Source of the DNA: Crocinitomicaceae bacterium
Lineage (GTDB): Bacteria; Bacteroidota; Bacteroidia; Flavobacteriales_D; Crocinitomicaceae
Direction: 5' to 3'
DNA length: 64,000 nucleotides
NCBI GenBank assembly: GCA_030727405.1
Contig: JANRBR010000011.1
Location: 1-64,000, forward strand
The first letter of the stretch is position 1, and each line of letters begins with the position of its first letter. Made by a program: the position numbers and the translations under genes. Shown piece by piece: positions 17,289 to 26,628 of the stretch. Under the pieces are notes generated by a model. It saw only the letters and a list, made by a program, of their open reading frames with translations, was not told where the DNA came from and did not search any database.

Positions 17289-18199
17289 AAACAATCAGAC
17301 AAGCCATACCAACCGAAGTTCTCAAGGCAGAATTGAATCCCGATCGATTTCTTCGAGTTACTCGGAAAGGAGGCAACGAAATTTATGTGGTAAATTGCCA
17401 TAATTCACCTAATGTATTGGAAGAAATCGGCAGATTGAGGGAAGTAACGTTCCGTGCAGCTGGTGGCGGAACAGGCGAATCCATTGACTTGGACGAATAC
17501 GATTTAGGAGAATTTGCCTATGAGCAATTGATTGTTTGGTCCGTTGAAGACCAAGAAATCATCGGAGGATATCGTTTTAAAAAGTGCAAGGAAGCCATTG
17601 ATTCGGACCAGCACATTCATTTGTCTACCACCCATTACTTTGAGTTTAGCCCTTCTTTTATAAGCGATTATTTACCAAAAACCATTGAACTTGGTAGGAG
17701 TTGGGTTCAACCGAATTTCCAACCAACTGTCAATCCTAAAAAAGGTCTTTTTGCATTGGACAATATATGGGATGGACTTGGTGCCTTGATACGATTCAAT
17801 CCTGAAATTGAATACTTCTTTGGAAAAGTAACCATGTATCCAAATTATACGGTTTCCTGCAGGGATTTTTTATTGTTCTTTTTACACCGGTTTTTCCCAG
17901 ACAAGAGCGGACTCATGAAAGCCTTTTATCCACTTCAAATTGAATCAGATCCTGCCATCTTTGAAGAATTAATCAAGGACCTGGACTATAAGGAAGCGTT
18001 TAAAATTTTGAACACGTATACGAGAGAGCATGGGGAGTTCATTCCTCCACTCATGAACATATACATGAACTTATCTCCAACAATGATGACGTTTGACACA
18101 GCCATCAATCTAGATTTTGGGAATGTGGAAGAAACTGGAATTTTAGTGAAAATCGCTGACATTTATCCGGATAAAAAGGAACGTCACATCGATTTTTAG
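17285..18199 (+). CDS. OlsB/GlsB-like GNAT N-acyltransferase
   Basis: 304-residue protein of the GNAT acyltransferase group that includes OlsB (ornithine lipid) and GlsB (glycine lipid). The hallmark is IGRLREVTFRAAGGGTG near residues 47-63, with EIIGGYRFKKC near residue 94 and ELGRSWVQPNFQP near residue 138. It would N-acylate an amino acid, glycine or ornithine, with an acyl-ACP donor at the membrane. It overlaps the O-acyltransferase gene by 4 bp and is convergent with the sigma factor gene, sharing TTAG at 18196-18199. Which amino acid is used cannot be read from the sequence; glycine is favoured by phylum and gene pairing. Confidence 0.85.
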   Translation: MKTIRQAIPTEVLKAELNPDRFLRVTRKGGNEIYVVNCHNSPNVLEEIGRLREVTFRAAGGGTGESIDLDEYDLGEFAYEQLIVWSVEDQEIIGGYRFKKCKEAIDSDQHIHLSTTHYFEFSPSFISDYLPKTIELGRSWVQPNFQPTVNPKKGLFALDNIWDGLGALIRFNPEIEYFFGKVTMYPNYTVSCRDFLLFFLHRFFPDKSGLMKAFYPLQIESDPAIFEELIKDLDYKEAFKILNTYTREHGEFIPPLMNIYMNLSPTMMTFDTAINLDFGNVEETGILVKIADIYPDKKERHIDF

Positions 18200-18738
18200 G
18201 ACTTGCTGTTCAACCATTCATCTAGGTCCACGTTTCCAGTTTGACGTCGAACGCGTTCTTTAATGCGAGCAATGTAGACATCAACGTGCTTGATTCCCAT
18301 CTTTTTTGAAATGTATTTCGATGGTTTATCGTAACAATACTTCATTTTAAGAACCAAGGCATCTCTTTTGTTGACAGAACCAATTACCGCCTCGAAAAGT
18401 TGAGTAATCAACTCTTCCTGGTCATAAACGGGTGTTTCTTCGACAACCACTTTTTCCGAAGTAGTATTCACCCAAACTTGATTTTTCTTTGATTGTCTTT
18501 TGCGTATCTCAGAAATACAAAAATGATGCGTGATGGTTTTCAACCAGCCATAAGACGCAAACAATTCTGGCTGCGTGTCGTAGCGCTCCTGGATTAAATG
18601 ATAAAAATGAATGGAAAATTCTTGAAACGTATCTGGAATTTCATCATACGGAATGGTTTTACGCATCACATGCTTAAAAAAAGTCCCATGTTGATGCATC
18701 AACTCATTGTAAATGATGGTATGTCTTGAACTTTCCAT
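18196..18738 (-). CDS. sigma-70 family (ECF-like) RNA polymerase sigma factor
   Basis: 180-residue protein with the layout of a short sigma factor. Residues about 15-85 look like region 2 (DEIPDTFQEFSIHFYHLI, with YGWLKTITHHFCISEIRKR as 2.3-2.4), a linker follows, and residues about 115-165 look like region 4 (KRDALVLKMKYCYDKPSKYI, then KKMGIKHVDVYIARIKERV). Region 4 normally contacts the -35 element. No anti-sigma gene is adjacent. It diverges from porQ, and in Porphyromonas an ECF sigma factor (SigP) controls T9SS genes, so a link is possible but unproven. Confidence 0.72.
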   Translation of the reverse strand: MESSRHTIIYNELMHQHGTFFKHVMRKTIPYDEIPDTFQEFSIHFYHLIQERYDTQPELFASYGWLKTITHHFCISEIRKRQSKKNQVWVNTTSEKVVVEETPVYDQEELITQLFEAVIGSVNKRDALVLKMKYCYDKPSKYISKKMGIKHVDVYIARIKERVRRQTGNVDLDEWLNSKS

Positions 18739-18863
18739 GGTGCACTTTGAACAAAAATCAGTCCAAAATACTTGATTTTCAAAAACAATCCTTCATTTTT
18801 AATGAAAAACAGAAATTATCCCTAAATTTCACAATTAAATTTCAACTTTATCGTTGTTTCAAC

Positions 18864-19898
18864 ATGAGCAAACTCATTACATTCGTTTTTCTTTTTCCGC
18901 TCCTTTGCTTTGGACAATACCAACTTGGAACAACCAATTTTCAGTTCTTAAATGCTTCCTCCTCGGCTCGAAATGCTGGTGCTGGAAACGGACTGATAAG
19001 TGTTTACGACAATGACTTAGGATTAGCCTTGGATAATCCAGCATTGTTAAACGAGCAAATGGATGGACAAGTACACTATTCGTATGGAAAGTATCCAGCT
19101 GGAATCCATTTTGGAAATGTAAATTACGTGCTGCATTCGAAAATTGGAACCTTTGCACCTAGCATTCGCTATTTCAGCTATGGCCAATTTGTCGAAACGG
19201 ACGAAATAGGAAATGATCTTGGCACTTTTAGTGGTGGCGAATACGCAGTTGGAACCAGTTATGCACGAAAAATCAATGATGTCGTCAGTATTGGAGCTTC
19301 CCTTTCCATCGTTGGATCGCAACTCTATCGTTATAACTCCTTTGGTTTCGCAGGTTCTTTCAGCGGATTATTGGTCCACCCAAACAAATTGCTTTGCGCC
19401 ACTTTTTTAGTTAAAAACGCCGGCATTATTTTGAAAGATTACAGCAGTTCTAGTCAATCAAAATTACCCTTAGATGTGCAAGCAGGATTGAGTTATAAAT
19501 TAAAGCATGCACCTTTTCGCTTTGGTTTTCAAGCGCATCAGTTAAACCAACTTCAAAACTATTATACAGACCCCTTTGCTCAAGCAACATACGACCCTTT
19601 AACCGGAGATACCATTCCTGTATTTTCGCCATCCATTGGAAAGAAGATTGCGAATCATTTTAATTTCCAAATGGAATTGATCGCATCCAAATCCTTTCAA
19701 TTAAGGGGCGGATTTAATTTCATGAGAAGGGAACAAATGAAGGTAACAGAACATCCGGGACTTGCTGGATTTTCCATGGGGATGTCGCTCAAATTAAAGA
19801 AATTTAATTTGGATTATGGCGTTCAGTTTTATTCAAAAGCTGGTTCCATACACTCCATTGGACTGAGTTCGTCTATTCAGAACTGGAAAAAGAATTAG
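18864..19898 (+). CDS. porQ: type IX secretion system protein PorQ
   Basis: 344-residue outer-membrane beta-barrel protein. The start at ATG 18864 gives a signal peptide MSKLITFVFLFPLLCFGQ; the open frame reaches back to 18726 but that part is not protein-like. PorQ features seen: FQFLNASSSARNAGAGN near residue 25, DLGLALDNPALL near residue 50, and repeated amphipathic strands such as TFAPSIRYFSYGQF and GEYAVGTSYARKINDVVSIGAS. In Porphyromonas, PorQ belongs to the PorU-V-Q-Z complex that attaches cleaved cargo to anionic LPS. Four likely cargo proteins are encoded in this window. Confidence 0.88.
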   Translation: MSKLITFVFLFPLLCFGQYQLGTTNFQFLNASSSARNAGAGNGLISVYDNDLGLALDNPALLNEQMDGQVHYSYGKYPAGIHFGNVNYVLHSKIGTFAPSIRYFSYGQFVETDEIGNDLGTFSGGEYAVGTSYARKINDVVSIGASLSIVGSQLYRYNSFGFAGSFSGLLVHPNKLLCATFLVKNAGIILKDYSSSSQSKLPLDVQAGLSYKLKHAPFRFGFQAHQLNQLQNYYTDPFAQATYDPLTGDTIPVFSPSIGKKIANHFNFQMELIASKSFQLRGGFNFMRREQMKVTEHPGLAGFSMGMSLKLKKFNLDYGVQFYSKAGSIHSIGLSSSIQNWKKN

Positions 19899-20611
19899 TT
19901 ATTTTCTGAAAGATCTGTGTGATGAAATGCAGCGGTCAATGACACATACTCCTTGGTATACTTGCCATTTATTTCTCTGATGGTAAAAGAAGATACTAAT
20001 TTGTCTTTCCTTTCTTTAGAAAACACCGCGATGATGCGTGAATTCAATTTTTCCGCCGTTGCATGAATGGTGATTTGTTGCATTAGGTGAAGTTGGCATT
20101 CGTAGGTGATTTGCTGAAGAAAGTCCCAATGTGCAAAAGGCATGATCACATAAAACAATCCATTTTCCGTCAATAATTCACGCGTTTTTTCCATCCAACG
20201 ACGAAACACTTCAGGTCGAATGTGCTTTGCCTGATCGATGGAGGGATTTCCCGATTTCAAGCCATCCAAGTAGAACGGAGGATTGGTAAAAATCAAATCA
20301 TATTTCCCTTGACCTTGGAAATTCAAGAAATCTGTTTCGTGAACACGTGTTCGATCCGCCCATGGACTGTTTTGAAAATTCAACGCACATTCTTTGGCTG
20401 CTTCGGGATGAATTTCCACCGCGTCAATCAGAACAGTGGGATTCGTTTGCAAAACCATCAAAGAAAGCACTCCTGTACCTGCACCAATATCCAAGGCATG
20501 TGTCGCTTTACTCGAATCGATCAAGGATCCTAGCAACATGCTATCAGTCCCAACCTTTAACGGATTTTCTGACTGAGTAATGTTGAATTCCCGGAATCGA
20601 AAGACGGACAA
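19895..20611 (-). CDS. tRNA1(Val) adenine-N6 methyltransferase homologue
   Basis: 238-residue SAM-dependent methyltransferase resembling YfiC/TrmN6, which methylates A37 of tRNA1(Val). N-terminal MSVFRFREFNITQSENPLKVGTD-type segment, motif I ALDIGAGTGVLSLM near residue 40, and catalytic TNPPFYLDG near residue 108, the NPPF/Y signature of N6-adenine methyltransferases. The start codon is TTG at 20611, one base after the TGA of proS; no ATG lies nearby and homologues begin at the same place. It overlaps porQ tail to tail by 4 bp. Confidence 0.85.
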   Translation of the reverse strand: MSVFRFREFNITQSENPLKVGTDSMLLGSLIDSSKATHALDIGAGTGVLSLMVLQTNPTVLIDAVEIHPEAAKECALNFQNSPWADRTRVHETDFLNFQGQGKYDLIFTNPPFYLDGLKSGNPSIDQAKHIRPEVFRRWMEKTRELLTENGLFYVIMPFAHWDFLQQITYECQLHLMQQITIHATAEKLNSRIIAVFSKERKDKLVSSFTIREINGKYTKEYVSLTAAFHHTDLSENN

Positions 20612-20612
20612 A

Positions 20613-22085
20613 TCAATAGGCTTTAGCGAAGATCACTCTTCCTGCGGAAGGCTTTCCAGTAACCATGCAAAGACCTGGCTCCTCTTTTCTATCTAGGGCA
20701 ATGCAACGAATGGTTGCCTTCGTTTCTTCTTTGATTCGCTCTTCTGTTTCTGGTGTTCCATCCCAATGCGCTAAGAAGAAACCTCCTTTATCGATTTCTT
20801 TCTTGAATTCCTCATAAGAATCGATTTCTCTAGTGTTTTCTTCACGAAAGGTCATGGCTTTTTGCAATAAATTCGATTGAATGTCCGCAAGCAATTGCTC
20901 GATGTAATCTTCCAATCCTACAAAATCAACCAATTCCTTTGTTTTATTGTCACGACGTGCAATTTCAGCTTTGCCATTCTCCAAGTCTCTAGGTCCCATC
21001 GCTACACGCACGGGCACTCCTTTGGATTCGTATTCCGCAAATTTCCATCCTGGTCGACGGTTGTCATCGTCATCGAATTTAAATGAAATTCCTTTCGCTT
21101 TTAATTTGATGGATAATTCCTTCATTTTTTCAGAAATCGCTGTTAATTCCTCTTCCGTTCGGTAAATCGGAACAGCAACTACTTGAATTGGCGCTAATGC
21201 AGGTGGCAAAACCAATCCTTCATCATCTGAATGCGTCATGATCAAGGCACCCATCAAGCGTGTAGAAACACCCCATGAAGTTGCCCAAACATAATCTAAT
21301 TTTCCTTCTTTGTCCGCAAATTTCACTTCAAATGCTTTCGCGAAATTTTGACCTAAAAAGTGCGACGTTCCCGCTTGAAGCGCTTTCCCATCTTGCATCA
21401 TGGCTTCGATGCACAGGGTATCATCTGCCCCAGCGAAACGCTCATTTGCCGTTTTACGCCCTTTGATCACAGGCATGGACATATAGTTTTGAGCGAAATC
21501 TTCGTAAACGTCTAACATTTGTTCCGTTTCAGCAATCGCCTCTTGCTTTGTCGCATGTGCCGTATGTCCCTCCTGCCACAAAAATTCTGTGGTTCGCAAA
21601 AACAAACGTGTTTTCATTTCCCAACGAACCACATTTGCCCATTGGTTAATCAAGATAGGTAAATCGCGATATGACTGAATCCAATTTTTATATGAATTCC
21701 AAATGATGGTTTCGGAGGTTGGACGAACAATTAATTCTTCTTCCAATTTTGAATCTGGATCTACGATGACTCCACTTCCATCTTCGGCATTTTTCAAGCG
21801 ATAATGGGTAACAACAGCACATTCTTTCGCAAACCCATCAATGTGACTTGCTTCTTTGCTTAAATACGATTTTGGAATGAAAAGAGGGAAATACGCATTT
21901 GAATGACCCGTTTCTTTGAACTTCGCATCCAAAATGTCACGCATTTTTTCCCAAATAGCATAACCATACGGTTTAATGACCATGCAACCGCGAACGTCTG
22001 AATGTTCGGCTAAATCTGCTCGGTAAACCAATTCATTATACCACTTGGAATAATCTTCTGCTCTTGTTACGTATTTCTGTGCCAT
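20613..22085 (-). CDS. proS: prolyl-tRNA synthetase
   Basis: 490-residue class II aminoacyl-tRNA synthetase of the eukaryote/archaeal-like ProS type, without the long editing insertion of the E. coli form. Visible parts: [25 protein letters not shown] at the start in shorter pieces, [20 protein letters not shown] (motif 2 area), [16 protein letters not shown], a motif 3 region near [12 protein letters not shown], the anticodon-binding domain after about residue 280 ([10 protein letters not shown]), and a C-terminal domain ending in [18 protein letters not shown]. The ATG at 22085 is preferred because a TACCTTTG promoter box lies directly upstream, across the alternative start at 22106. Confidence 0.94.
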   Translation of the reverse strand: MAQKYVTRAEDYSKWYNELVYRADLAEHSDVRGCMVIKPYGYAIWEKMRDILDAKFKETGHSNAYFPLFIPKSYLSKEASHIDGFAKECAVVTHYRLKNAEDGSGVIVDPDSKLEEELIVRPTSETIIWNSYKNWIQSYRDLPILINQWANVVRWEMKTRLFLRTTEFLWQEGHTAHATKQEAIAETEQMLDVYEDFAQNYMSMPVIKGRKTANERFAGADDTLCIEAMMQDGKALQAGTSHFLGQNFAKAFEVKFADKEGKLDYVWATSWGVSTRLMGALIMTHSDDEGLVLPPALAPIQVVAVPIYRTEEELTAISEKMKELSIKLKAKGISFKFDDDDNRRPGWKFAEYESKGVPVRVAMGPRDLENGKAEIARRDNKTKELVDFVGLEDYIEQLLADIQSNLLQKAMTFREENTREIDSYEEFKKEIDKGGFFLAHWDGTPETEERIKEETKATIRCIALDRKEEPGLCMVTGKPSAGRVIFAKAY

Positions 22086-22103
22086 AGCTACTTTTCTTGA
22101 GTG

Positions 22104-22111
22104 CAAAGGTA
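22104..22111 (-). promoter_or_regulatory. -7 box of proS promoter
   Basis: TACCTTTG on the minus strand, a match to TAnnTTTG, 18 bp before the ATG at 22085. I see no well-spaced TTG upstream, so this is a partial match. Confidence 0.4.
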
Positions 22112-22166
22112 ACGAAAATACTTCAAAATTTACCCTGGTAAAAGCACGGAAATCAAACCAAACGCT

Positions 22167-23942
22167 TTACTTGCGTTTCGTTGGCGTCATTTGATTGGAA
22201 ATCAAATCATGCGTGTAATGTTGATACAAAGCCTTCATTTGTCGAATAATTTGTTGTTCATGGGAGCTTCTCTTTCCTTTCATTTGCTCATTCCATACTG
22301 TGTTCAAAATGCCTTTATTGTTTTTCTCAAATGAAATCAAGTTTCCTTGTTCGCAAATCATTTTCGGCATGGATTTGTTACTGAAATAAGAGGTTCCAAA
22401 CGCATAATAATCTGTTTTAATTCCGAGTAAATCGATTAAGGTTGGCATGATATCGATTTGCTGAAACACTTTGCCTTGCTTCGCTTTGGGCAAGTTCATG
22501 GAAGCATGGTAAAATCCAATTGGAATGCGGTAGGTCCAGTTGAGGGAATGGCGATCGCGGCGTTGCGTTGGACCAACATGGTCAGCACAAAACACGAAAA
22601 GGGTATTTTTAAACCACGCCTGTTTTTTTGCCTCTTGCCAGAATTCTTTCAGCGCAAAATCAACATAGGAAATCGTTGCGCACAATGGCTCTGGCCCATG
22701 TTTCACCTTGGATTTATACTCTGAAGGAATGGTGTATGGATGATGCGAGGACAAAGTGAATATCATCGAAAAAAATGGCTGTTTAAACCGATTCATTTCA
22801 TCGATCGAAAATTGAAGCATGTGATGGTCTTCGATTCCCCAATTCCCATCAAAATGAGCGTCGTTTGGGTATTCATTTCTCCCATAATAAGCATCAAATC
22901 CTGCAGCAGAGGTGAATCCATCAAAGCGCATTGACCCATTACTAGCTCCATGAAAAAAGGCAGAATAATAACCTGACTGCTTCAATACAGATGGAATGCC
23001 TTGAAACTGATTGGCACTGTAAGAAGACAAAATGAAGGACTCGTTGGTGTATGCCGGGATGGAAGAAACAACCGATGGAACCGCGTCCATGGAAGTACGA
23101 CTATTCGCAATGGCATCCTCAAAAAAGAAGGATTGAGAAAGAATCGAATCTAAAAATGGCGTGTAACTTTCCGGACTATTTGGACCACAATACATCGTGC
23201 CGAAACTTTCCAATAGAATGAAACAAACATTGGTTTGCTGAGGCAAAAACGCTTGGGGATTGCTCTGTTGAATGGGATTAAAAATGGCATTTAATTCAGC
23301 ATCATTGAAGTATTTCTTTTCTTCTACTCCCTTCATGTTCCAAGTTTTCACCAAGGTAAAAGCCGAATTCAATACGGCCGGTGCATTCTCCAAGCTACTG
23401 TAATTAGTTGCTTCGATGATCCCTATTGGTTTTAATTGAAATCCACCTCTACCAATAAGAACCGACATGCCCAGTATGAAAACAAATGAAATCCAATGAC
23501 GTTTTTCCTTCCATTGTAGAACCGGATAATCCACTTTTCGATAAAACCTTGCAACGAGTAGGATGCTTACTACAAACGCAACAATCAACCACCAAAACTC
23601 AAGGATGAAATCACCTGCCAAACTACTCGTCTCCGTATTGGTCAACATGTATACAAAGTAATCAAAACTGGTTCTTTTAGCCGTATAAGAGAAATACGCT
23701 ACGTCCCACGCGTTAAAAACAAAGACCAATAGTACCGTGCAATAAAAAACTGGAGACTTTATCAAACGTCGTCCTTTTTCTAGTTTATCAGGCAAAGGAA
23801 TGTACGTCAGAATTAAAAATGGGAAAAAGAAAAGTGCAATCGTTATCAGGTCAAACCACGCACCAATAAAGTAATCCGCAAGGTGAAAATTTGGAAATTT
23901 TTTACTGTTCGAAAACACTAAAAGCATCCGATACATGGTCAA
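22167..23942 (-). CDS. LtaS-like membrane sulfatase/phosphoglycerol transferase
   Basis: About 590 residues with five N-terminal membrane segments and a periplasmic sulfatase-fold domain. FIGAWFDLITIALFFFPFL, SPVFYCTVLLVFVFNAW and FWWLIVAFVVSILLVARF are clear membrane segments. The catalytic domain from about residue 230 has LLESFG, the candidate nucleophile Thr in SRTSMDAVPS, and FCADHVGPT. LtaS relatives in Gram-negative bacteria transfer phosphoglycerol or phosphoethanolamine to glycans or lipids; the acceptor here is unknown. The start is unclear: TTG at 23942 cuts into the first membrane segment, while CTG at 23993 or ATT at 23996 would restore it, and no ATG or GTG exists between them and the in-frame stop further up. 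Confidence 0.82.
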   Translation of the reverse strand: MTMYRMLLVFSNSKKFPNFHLADYFIGAWFDLITIALFFFPFLILTYIPLPDKLEKGRRLIKSPVFYCTVLLVFVFNAWDVAYFSYTAKRTSFDYFVYMLTNTETSSLAGDFILEFWWLIVAFVVSILLVARFYRKVDYPVLQWKEKRHWISFVFILGMSVLIGRGGFQLKPIGIIEATNYSSLENAPAVLNSAFTLVKTWNMKGVEEKKYFNDAELNAIFNPIQQSNPQAFLPQQTNVCFILLESFGTMYCGPNSPESYTPFLDSILSQSFFFEDAIANSRTSMDAVPSVVSSIPAYTNESFILSSYSANQFQGIPSVLKQSGYYSAFFHGASNGSMRFDGFTSAAGFDAYYGRNEYPNDAHFDGNWGIEDHHMLQFSIDEMNRFKQPFFSMIFTLSSHHPYTIPSEYKSKVKHGPEPLCATISYVDFALKEFWQEAKKQAWFKNTLFVFCADHVGPTQRRDRHSLNWTYRIPIGFYHASMNLPKAKQGKVFQQIDIMPTLIDLLGIKTDYYAFGTSYFSNKSMPKMICEQGNLISFEKNNKGILNTVWNEQMKGKRSSHEQQIIRQMKALYQHYTHDLISNQMTPTKRK

Positions 23943-24004
23943 GCAAAGCCAAACGATGCTTAGTGGTTTTAATGTTTTTAAAATGAATTTCAGAATGAAC
24001 TGGT

Positions 24005-25990
24005 TTAGTACGTTAAAATTCGTTCAATGGCTTCACTCAATCGTTGAGAAGCCAAAAACTGTTTTTCCAATGCAACTGCGAAAGGTACAGGTGTATCCAA
24101 AGAAGCCACGCGTAGAACAGGTGCATCAAGGTATTCGAAACAATGTTCCGTAATTAATGCAACAAGCTCTCCTCCTATTCCACCAGTCAAACAATCTTCG
24201 TGCAAGACGATTACTTTACCGGTTTTTTTTGCAGCATTAAAAATGGCTTCTTTATCCAATGGAATCAAGCTTCTAAGATCAATGATTTCTGCAGAAATAT
24301 CCTTAAAGTTGGACATCGTTTCAGTCGCCCAGTGAACGCCTAGACCATACGTGATGATGGTTAAATCAGTGCCTTCTGCAACCGTTCGTGCCTTCCCTAT
24401 TTCAACCGTGTAATATTCCGTAGGAATTTCTTCTTTCAAGCTACGGTATAAAAATTTATGTTCAAAAAACAACACTGGATTCGGGTCTTCAAACGCAGCA
24501 TTCAATAGTCCTTTCGCATCATATGGCGTAGATGGATAAAAGATTTTTAGCCCAGGCGTGTGAAAAAACCAAGCTTCATTGCTTTGGGAATGAAAAGGAC
24601 CAGCAGCGGTTCCTCCACCAGTCGGCATGCGAACAACCACGTCCGCATTTTGACCCCAGCGCCAATGCATTTTAGCTAAGTTATTTATGATTTGATTGAA
24701 ACCGCAGGTGACAAAATCGGCAAACTGCATTTCCACCATGGCTTTTTTTCCTGATATGGATAATCCAAGTCCAGCACCAACGATCGCTGATTCACATAGT
24801 GGCGTATTGCGTACTCGGTCTTTTCCAAATTTATCTACCAATCCCTCCGTCACTTTAAATGCACCGCCATATTCCGCAATGTCTTGTCCCATTAACACAA
24901 GTCCATCGTGTTTTTCCATGGATTGAATAAGTGCCTCTTGAATCGCATCAATAAAGCGCTTTTCCTCTTTGTTTCCAGTGGCCTCGACCACTTTTTGGAT
25001 ATACGGAGCGAAAACATCGTTCATCTCCACATCAAGACTTGGTTCAATCGCTGGTTCGGAATTCGCTAGATCGAATCCTTGTTGAATTTCTTCTTTGATG
25101 GATTCTTTCCATGCCTGTATTTCAGTATCCGTAAGGATTCCCAAGTCCCGCAAATAGGATTCATAGTTAGAAACAGGATCTTTTTTCTCCCATTCATCTT
25201 GAATTCCTTTAGGATAGTATTTCGTTCCAGAAGACTCCTCATGCCCCCTCATACGGAACGTCATTAACTCCAGTATATAAGGCTTGGGATCTACCCGGAT
25301 TTCTTCATTGATTTTTCGTACTGTTCGAATGACCTCCAGGATGTTATTGCCATCTATTTGAATGGCATTCATGCCATAACCAATTCCTTTGTCGATAAAT
25401 TGCTTGCAACGAAATTGCTCAACTGACGGAGTAGATAGTCCCCAACAATTATTTTCGATGGCGAAAATAACAGGCAAGTCCCAAACTGCCGCCACATTCA
25501 ATGATTCGTGAAAATCACCTTCTGATGCACCACCATCTCCAGTGAAAACAATGGTCGATTTTTGGTTCTTCGTGATTTTGTTTGCGAGTGCAATCCCATC
25601 AGCAATTCCCAATTGAGGTCCTAGGTGGGAAATCATCCCAACCAGTTTATGGTCTTGCGTTCCAAAGTGAAAACTACGGTCTCTTCCTTTTGTGTAGCCG
25701 TTTAATTTTCCTTGAAATTGAGAAAAAAGACGGTTCAATGGTATGTCTCGGGTAGTGAATACACCCAAATTCCGGTGCATCGGTAAAATATACTCATCCG
25801 TATTCATGGCATAAGCACATCCAACAGAAATCCCTTCTTGCCCCCATCCGGAAAACCATTTTGTAATTTTACCTTGACGCAATAAAATGAGCATTTTCTC
25901 CTCAATCAGTCTGGGACGAATCAACTTTTTATAAATAACTACTAACTCCTCATCGGAGAAACCTTCTCGATTGAAAGTGATTTCTGACAT
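24005..25990 (-). CDS. 2-oxoacid dehydrogenase E1, fused alpha and beta subunits
   Basis: 661-residue thiamine-diphosphate enzyme joining the alpha and beta subunits of a branched-chain or pyruvate dehydrogenase E1 in one chain. The alpha half (about 1-330) has GQEGISVGCAYAM, PMHRNLG, HLGPQLGIADGIALA and the ThDP motif GDGGASEGDFHESLN with NNCWG. The beta half (about 345-661) has MGQDIAEYGGAFKVTEGL, RNTPLCESAIVGAGLGL, PFHSQSNEAWF and VIVLHEDCLTGG. Single-chain forms are common in Bacteroidota. Substrate preference (2-oxoisovalerate or pyruvate) is not settled by sequence; E2/E3 genes are not in the window. Confidence 0.92.
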   Translation of the reverse strand: MSEITFNREGFSDEELVVIYKKLIRPRLIEEKMLILLRQGKITKWFSGWGQEGISVGCAYAMNTDEYILPMHRNLGVFTTRDIPLNRLFSQFQGKLNGYTKGRDRSFHFGTQDHKLVGMISHLGPQLGIADGIALANKITKNQKSTIVFTGDGGASEGDFHESLNVAAVWDLPVIFAIENNCWGLSTPSVEQFRCKQFIDKGIGYGMNAIQIDGNNILEVIRTVRKINEEIRVDPKPYILELMTFRMRGHEESSGTKYYPKGIQDEWEKKDPVSNYESYLRDLGILTDTEIQAWKESIKEEIQQGFDLANSEPAIEPSLDVEMNDVFAPYIQKVVEATGNKEEKRFIDAIQEALIQSMEKHDGLVLMGQDIAEYGGAFKVTEGLVDKFGKDRVRNTPLCESAIVGAGLGLSISGKKAMVEMQFADFVTCGFNQIINNLAKMHWRWGQNADVVVRMPTGGGTAAGPFHSQSNEAWFFHTPGLKIFYPSTPYDAKGLLNAAFEDPNPVLFFEHKFLYRSLKEEIPTEYYTVEIGKARTVAEGTDLTIITYGLGVHWATETMSNFKDISAEIIDLRSLIPLDKEAIFNAAKKTGKVIVLHEDCLTGGIGGELVALITEHCFEYLDAPVLRVASLDTPVPFAVALEKQFLASQRLSEAIERILTY

Positions 25991-26043
25991 GTGCTGTTGT
26001 TTTACCTAAAAGATGTATTGAAAGATTGGAGATGGAGAAGGAA

Positions 26044-26592
26044 TTAAACTTTCAAACCACGAACTACTCGTTCCTTGCGTTTTGTTTTTTGCAAGCGTTT
26101 TTTAACCACCATTAAATGTGCAGAACGAGGTACACCTCTCATCAAGTCCACTTTGTATTCGTTTTCACCATACTTGATTTTTGGACCACCTTGCATGTTC
26201 CAATCCACATCAAAGTAATATCTTTTCACACTACTACCTTCCAATTTAATTGCAAAAGACAAGTATTTTCCTTCTCCTTCTTCGAATCGAACAATGACTT
26301 CTCCTTTTGGACCAAATCCTTCGAAAACACATTGTGTTAATGCTGGAATCACGATTGTTTCACGCTCACTACTGGAACTAGAAACCAACGTTCCATTCTG
26401 AGTGGTATTTTGACTATTATCACGTTTTTCTTGATTCAGAAAAATGGCATGGGATGTGTAAAATTGCACTTGACGCATTTTGGAATCCGTGTCAAGGGTG
26501 AATTCATCCCTAATTTGTGTAGTATAAGGAACCTTTACGCCACAAGATATTAACACTGTTGCTAAAGAAACTAATAAGAAGATATTTTTCAT
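26044..26592 (-). CDS. lipoprotein of unknown function
   Basis: 182-residue predicted lipoprotein; lipobox LISC gives a lipidated cysteine at residue 17. I do not recognise the family. The mature part begins VKVPYTTQIRDEF and includes a serine-rich stretch (LVSSSSSERE), a segment VIPALTQCVFEGFGPKGE and a basic tail (KKRLQKTKRKERVVRG). It is transcribed away from the neighbouring lipoprotein gene at 26629, with start codons only 36 bp apart. Confidence 0.7.
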   Translation of the reverse strand: MKNIFLLVSLATVLISCGVKVPYTTQIRDEFTLDTDSKMRQVQFYTSHAIFLNQEKRDNSQNTTQNGTLVSSSSSERETIVIPALTQCVFEGFGPKGEVIVRFEEGEGKYLSFAIKLEGSSVKRYYFDVDWNMQGGPKIKYGENEYKVDLMRGVPRSAHLMVVKKRLQKTKRKERVVRGLKV

Positions 26593-26598
26593 AATCCG

Positions 26599-26616
26599 TA
26601 ATTTTGTTCAAATTTA
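26599..26616. promoter_or_regulatory. back-to-back -7 boxes between divergent lipoprotein genes
   Basis: Plus-strand TAATTTTG (26599-26606) points to the gene at 26629. Minus-strand TAAATTTG (26616-26609) points to the gene ending at 26592, with a TTG 23 nt further up (26642-26640). The two boxes are 2 bp apart, so the promoters should compete or be jointly controlled. Confidence 0.4.
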
Positions 26617-26628
26617 CAGAAAATTGAA

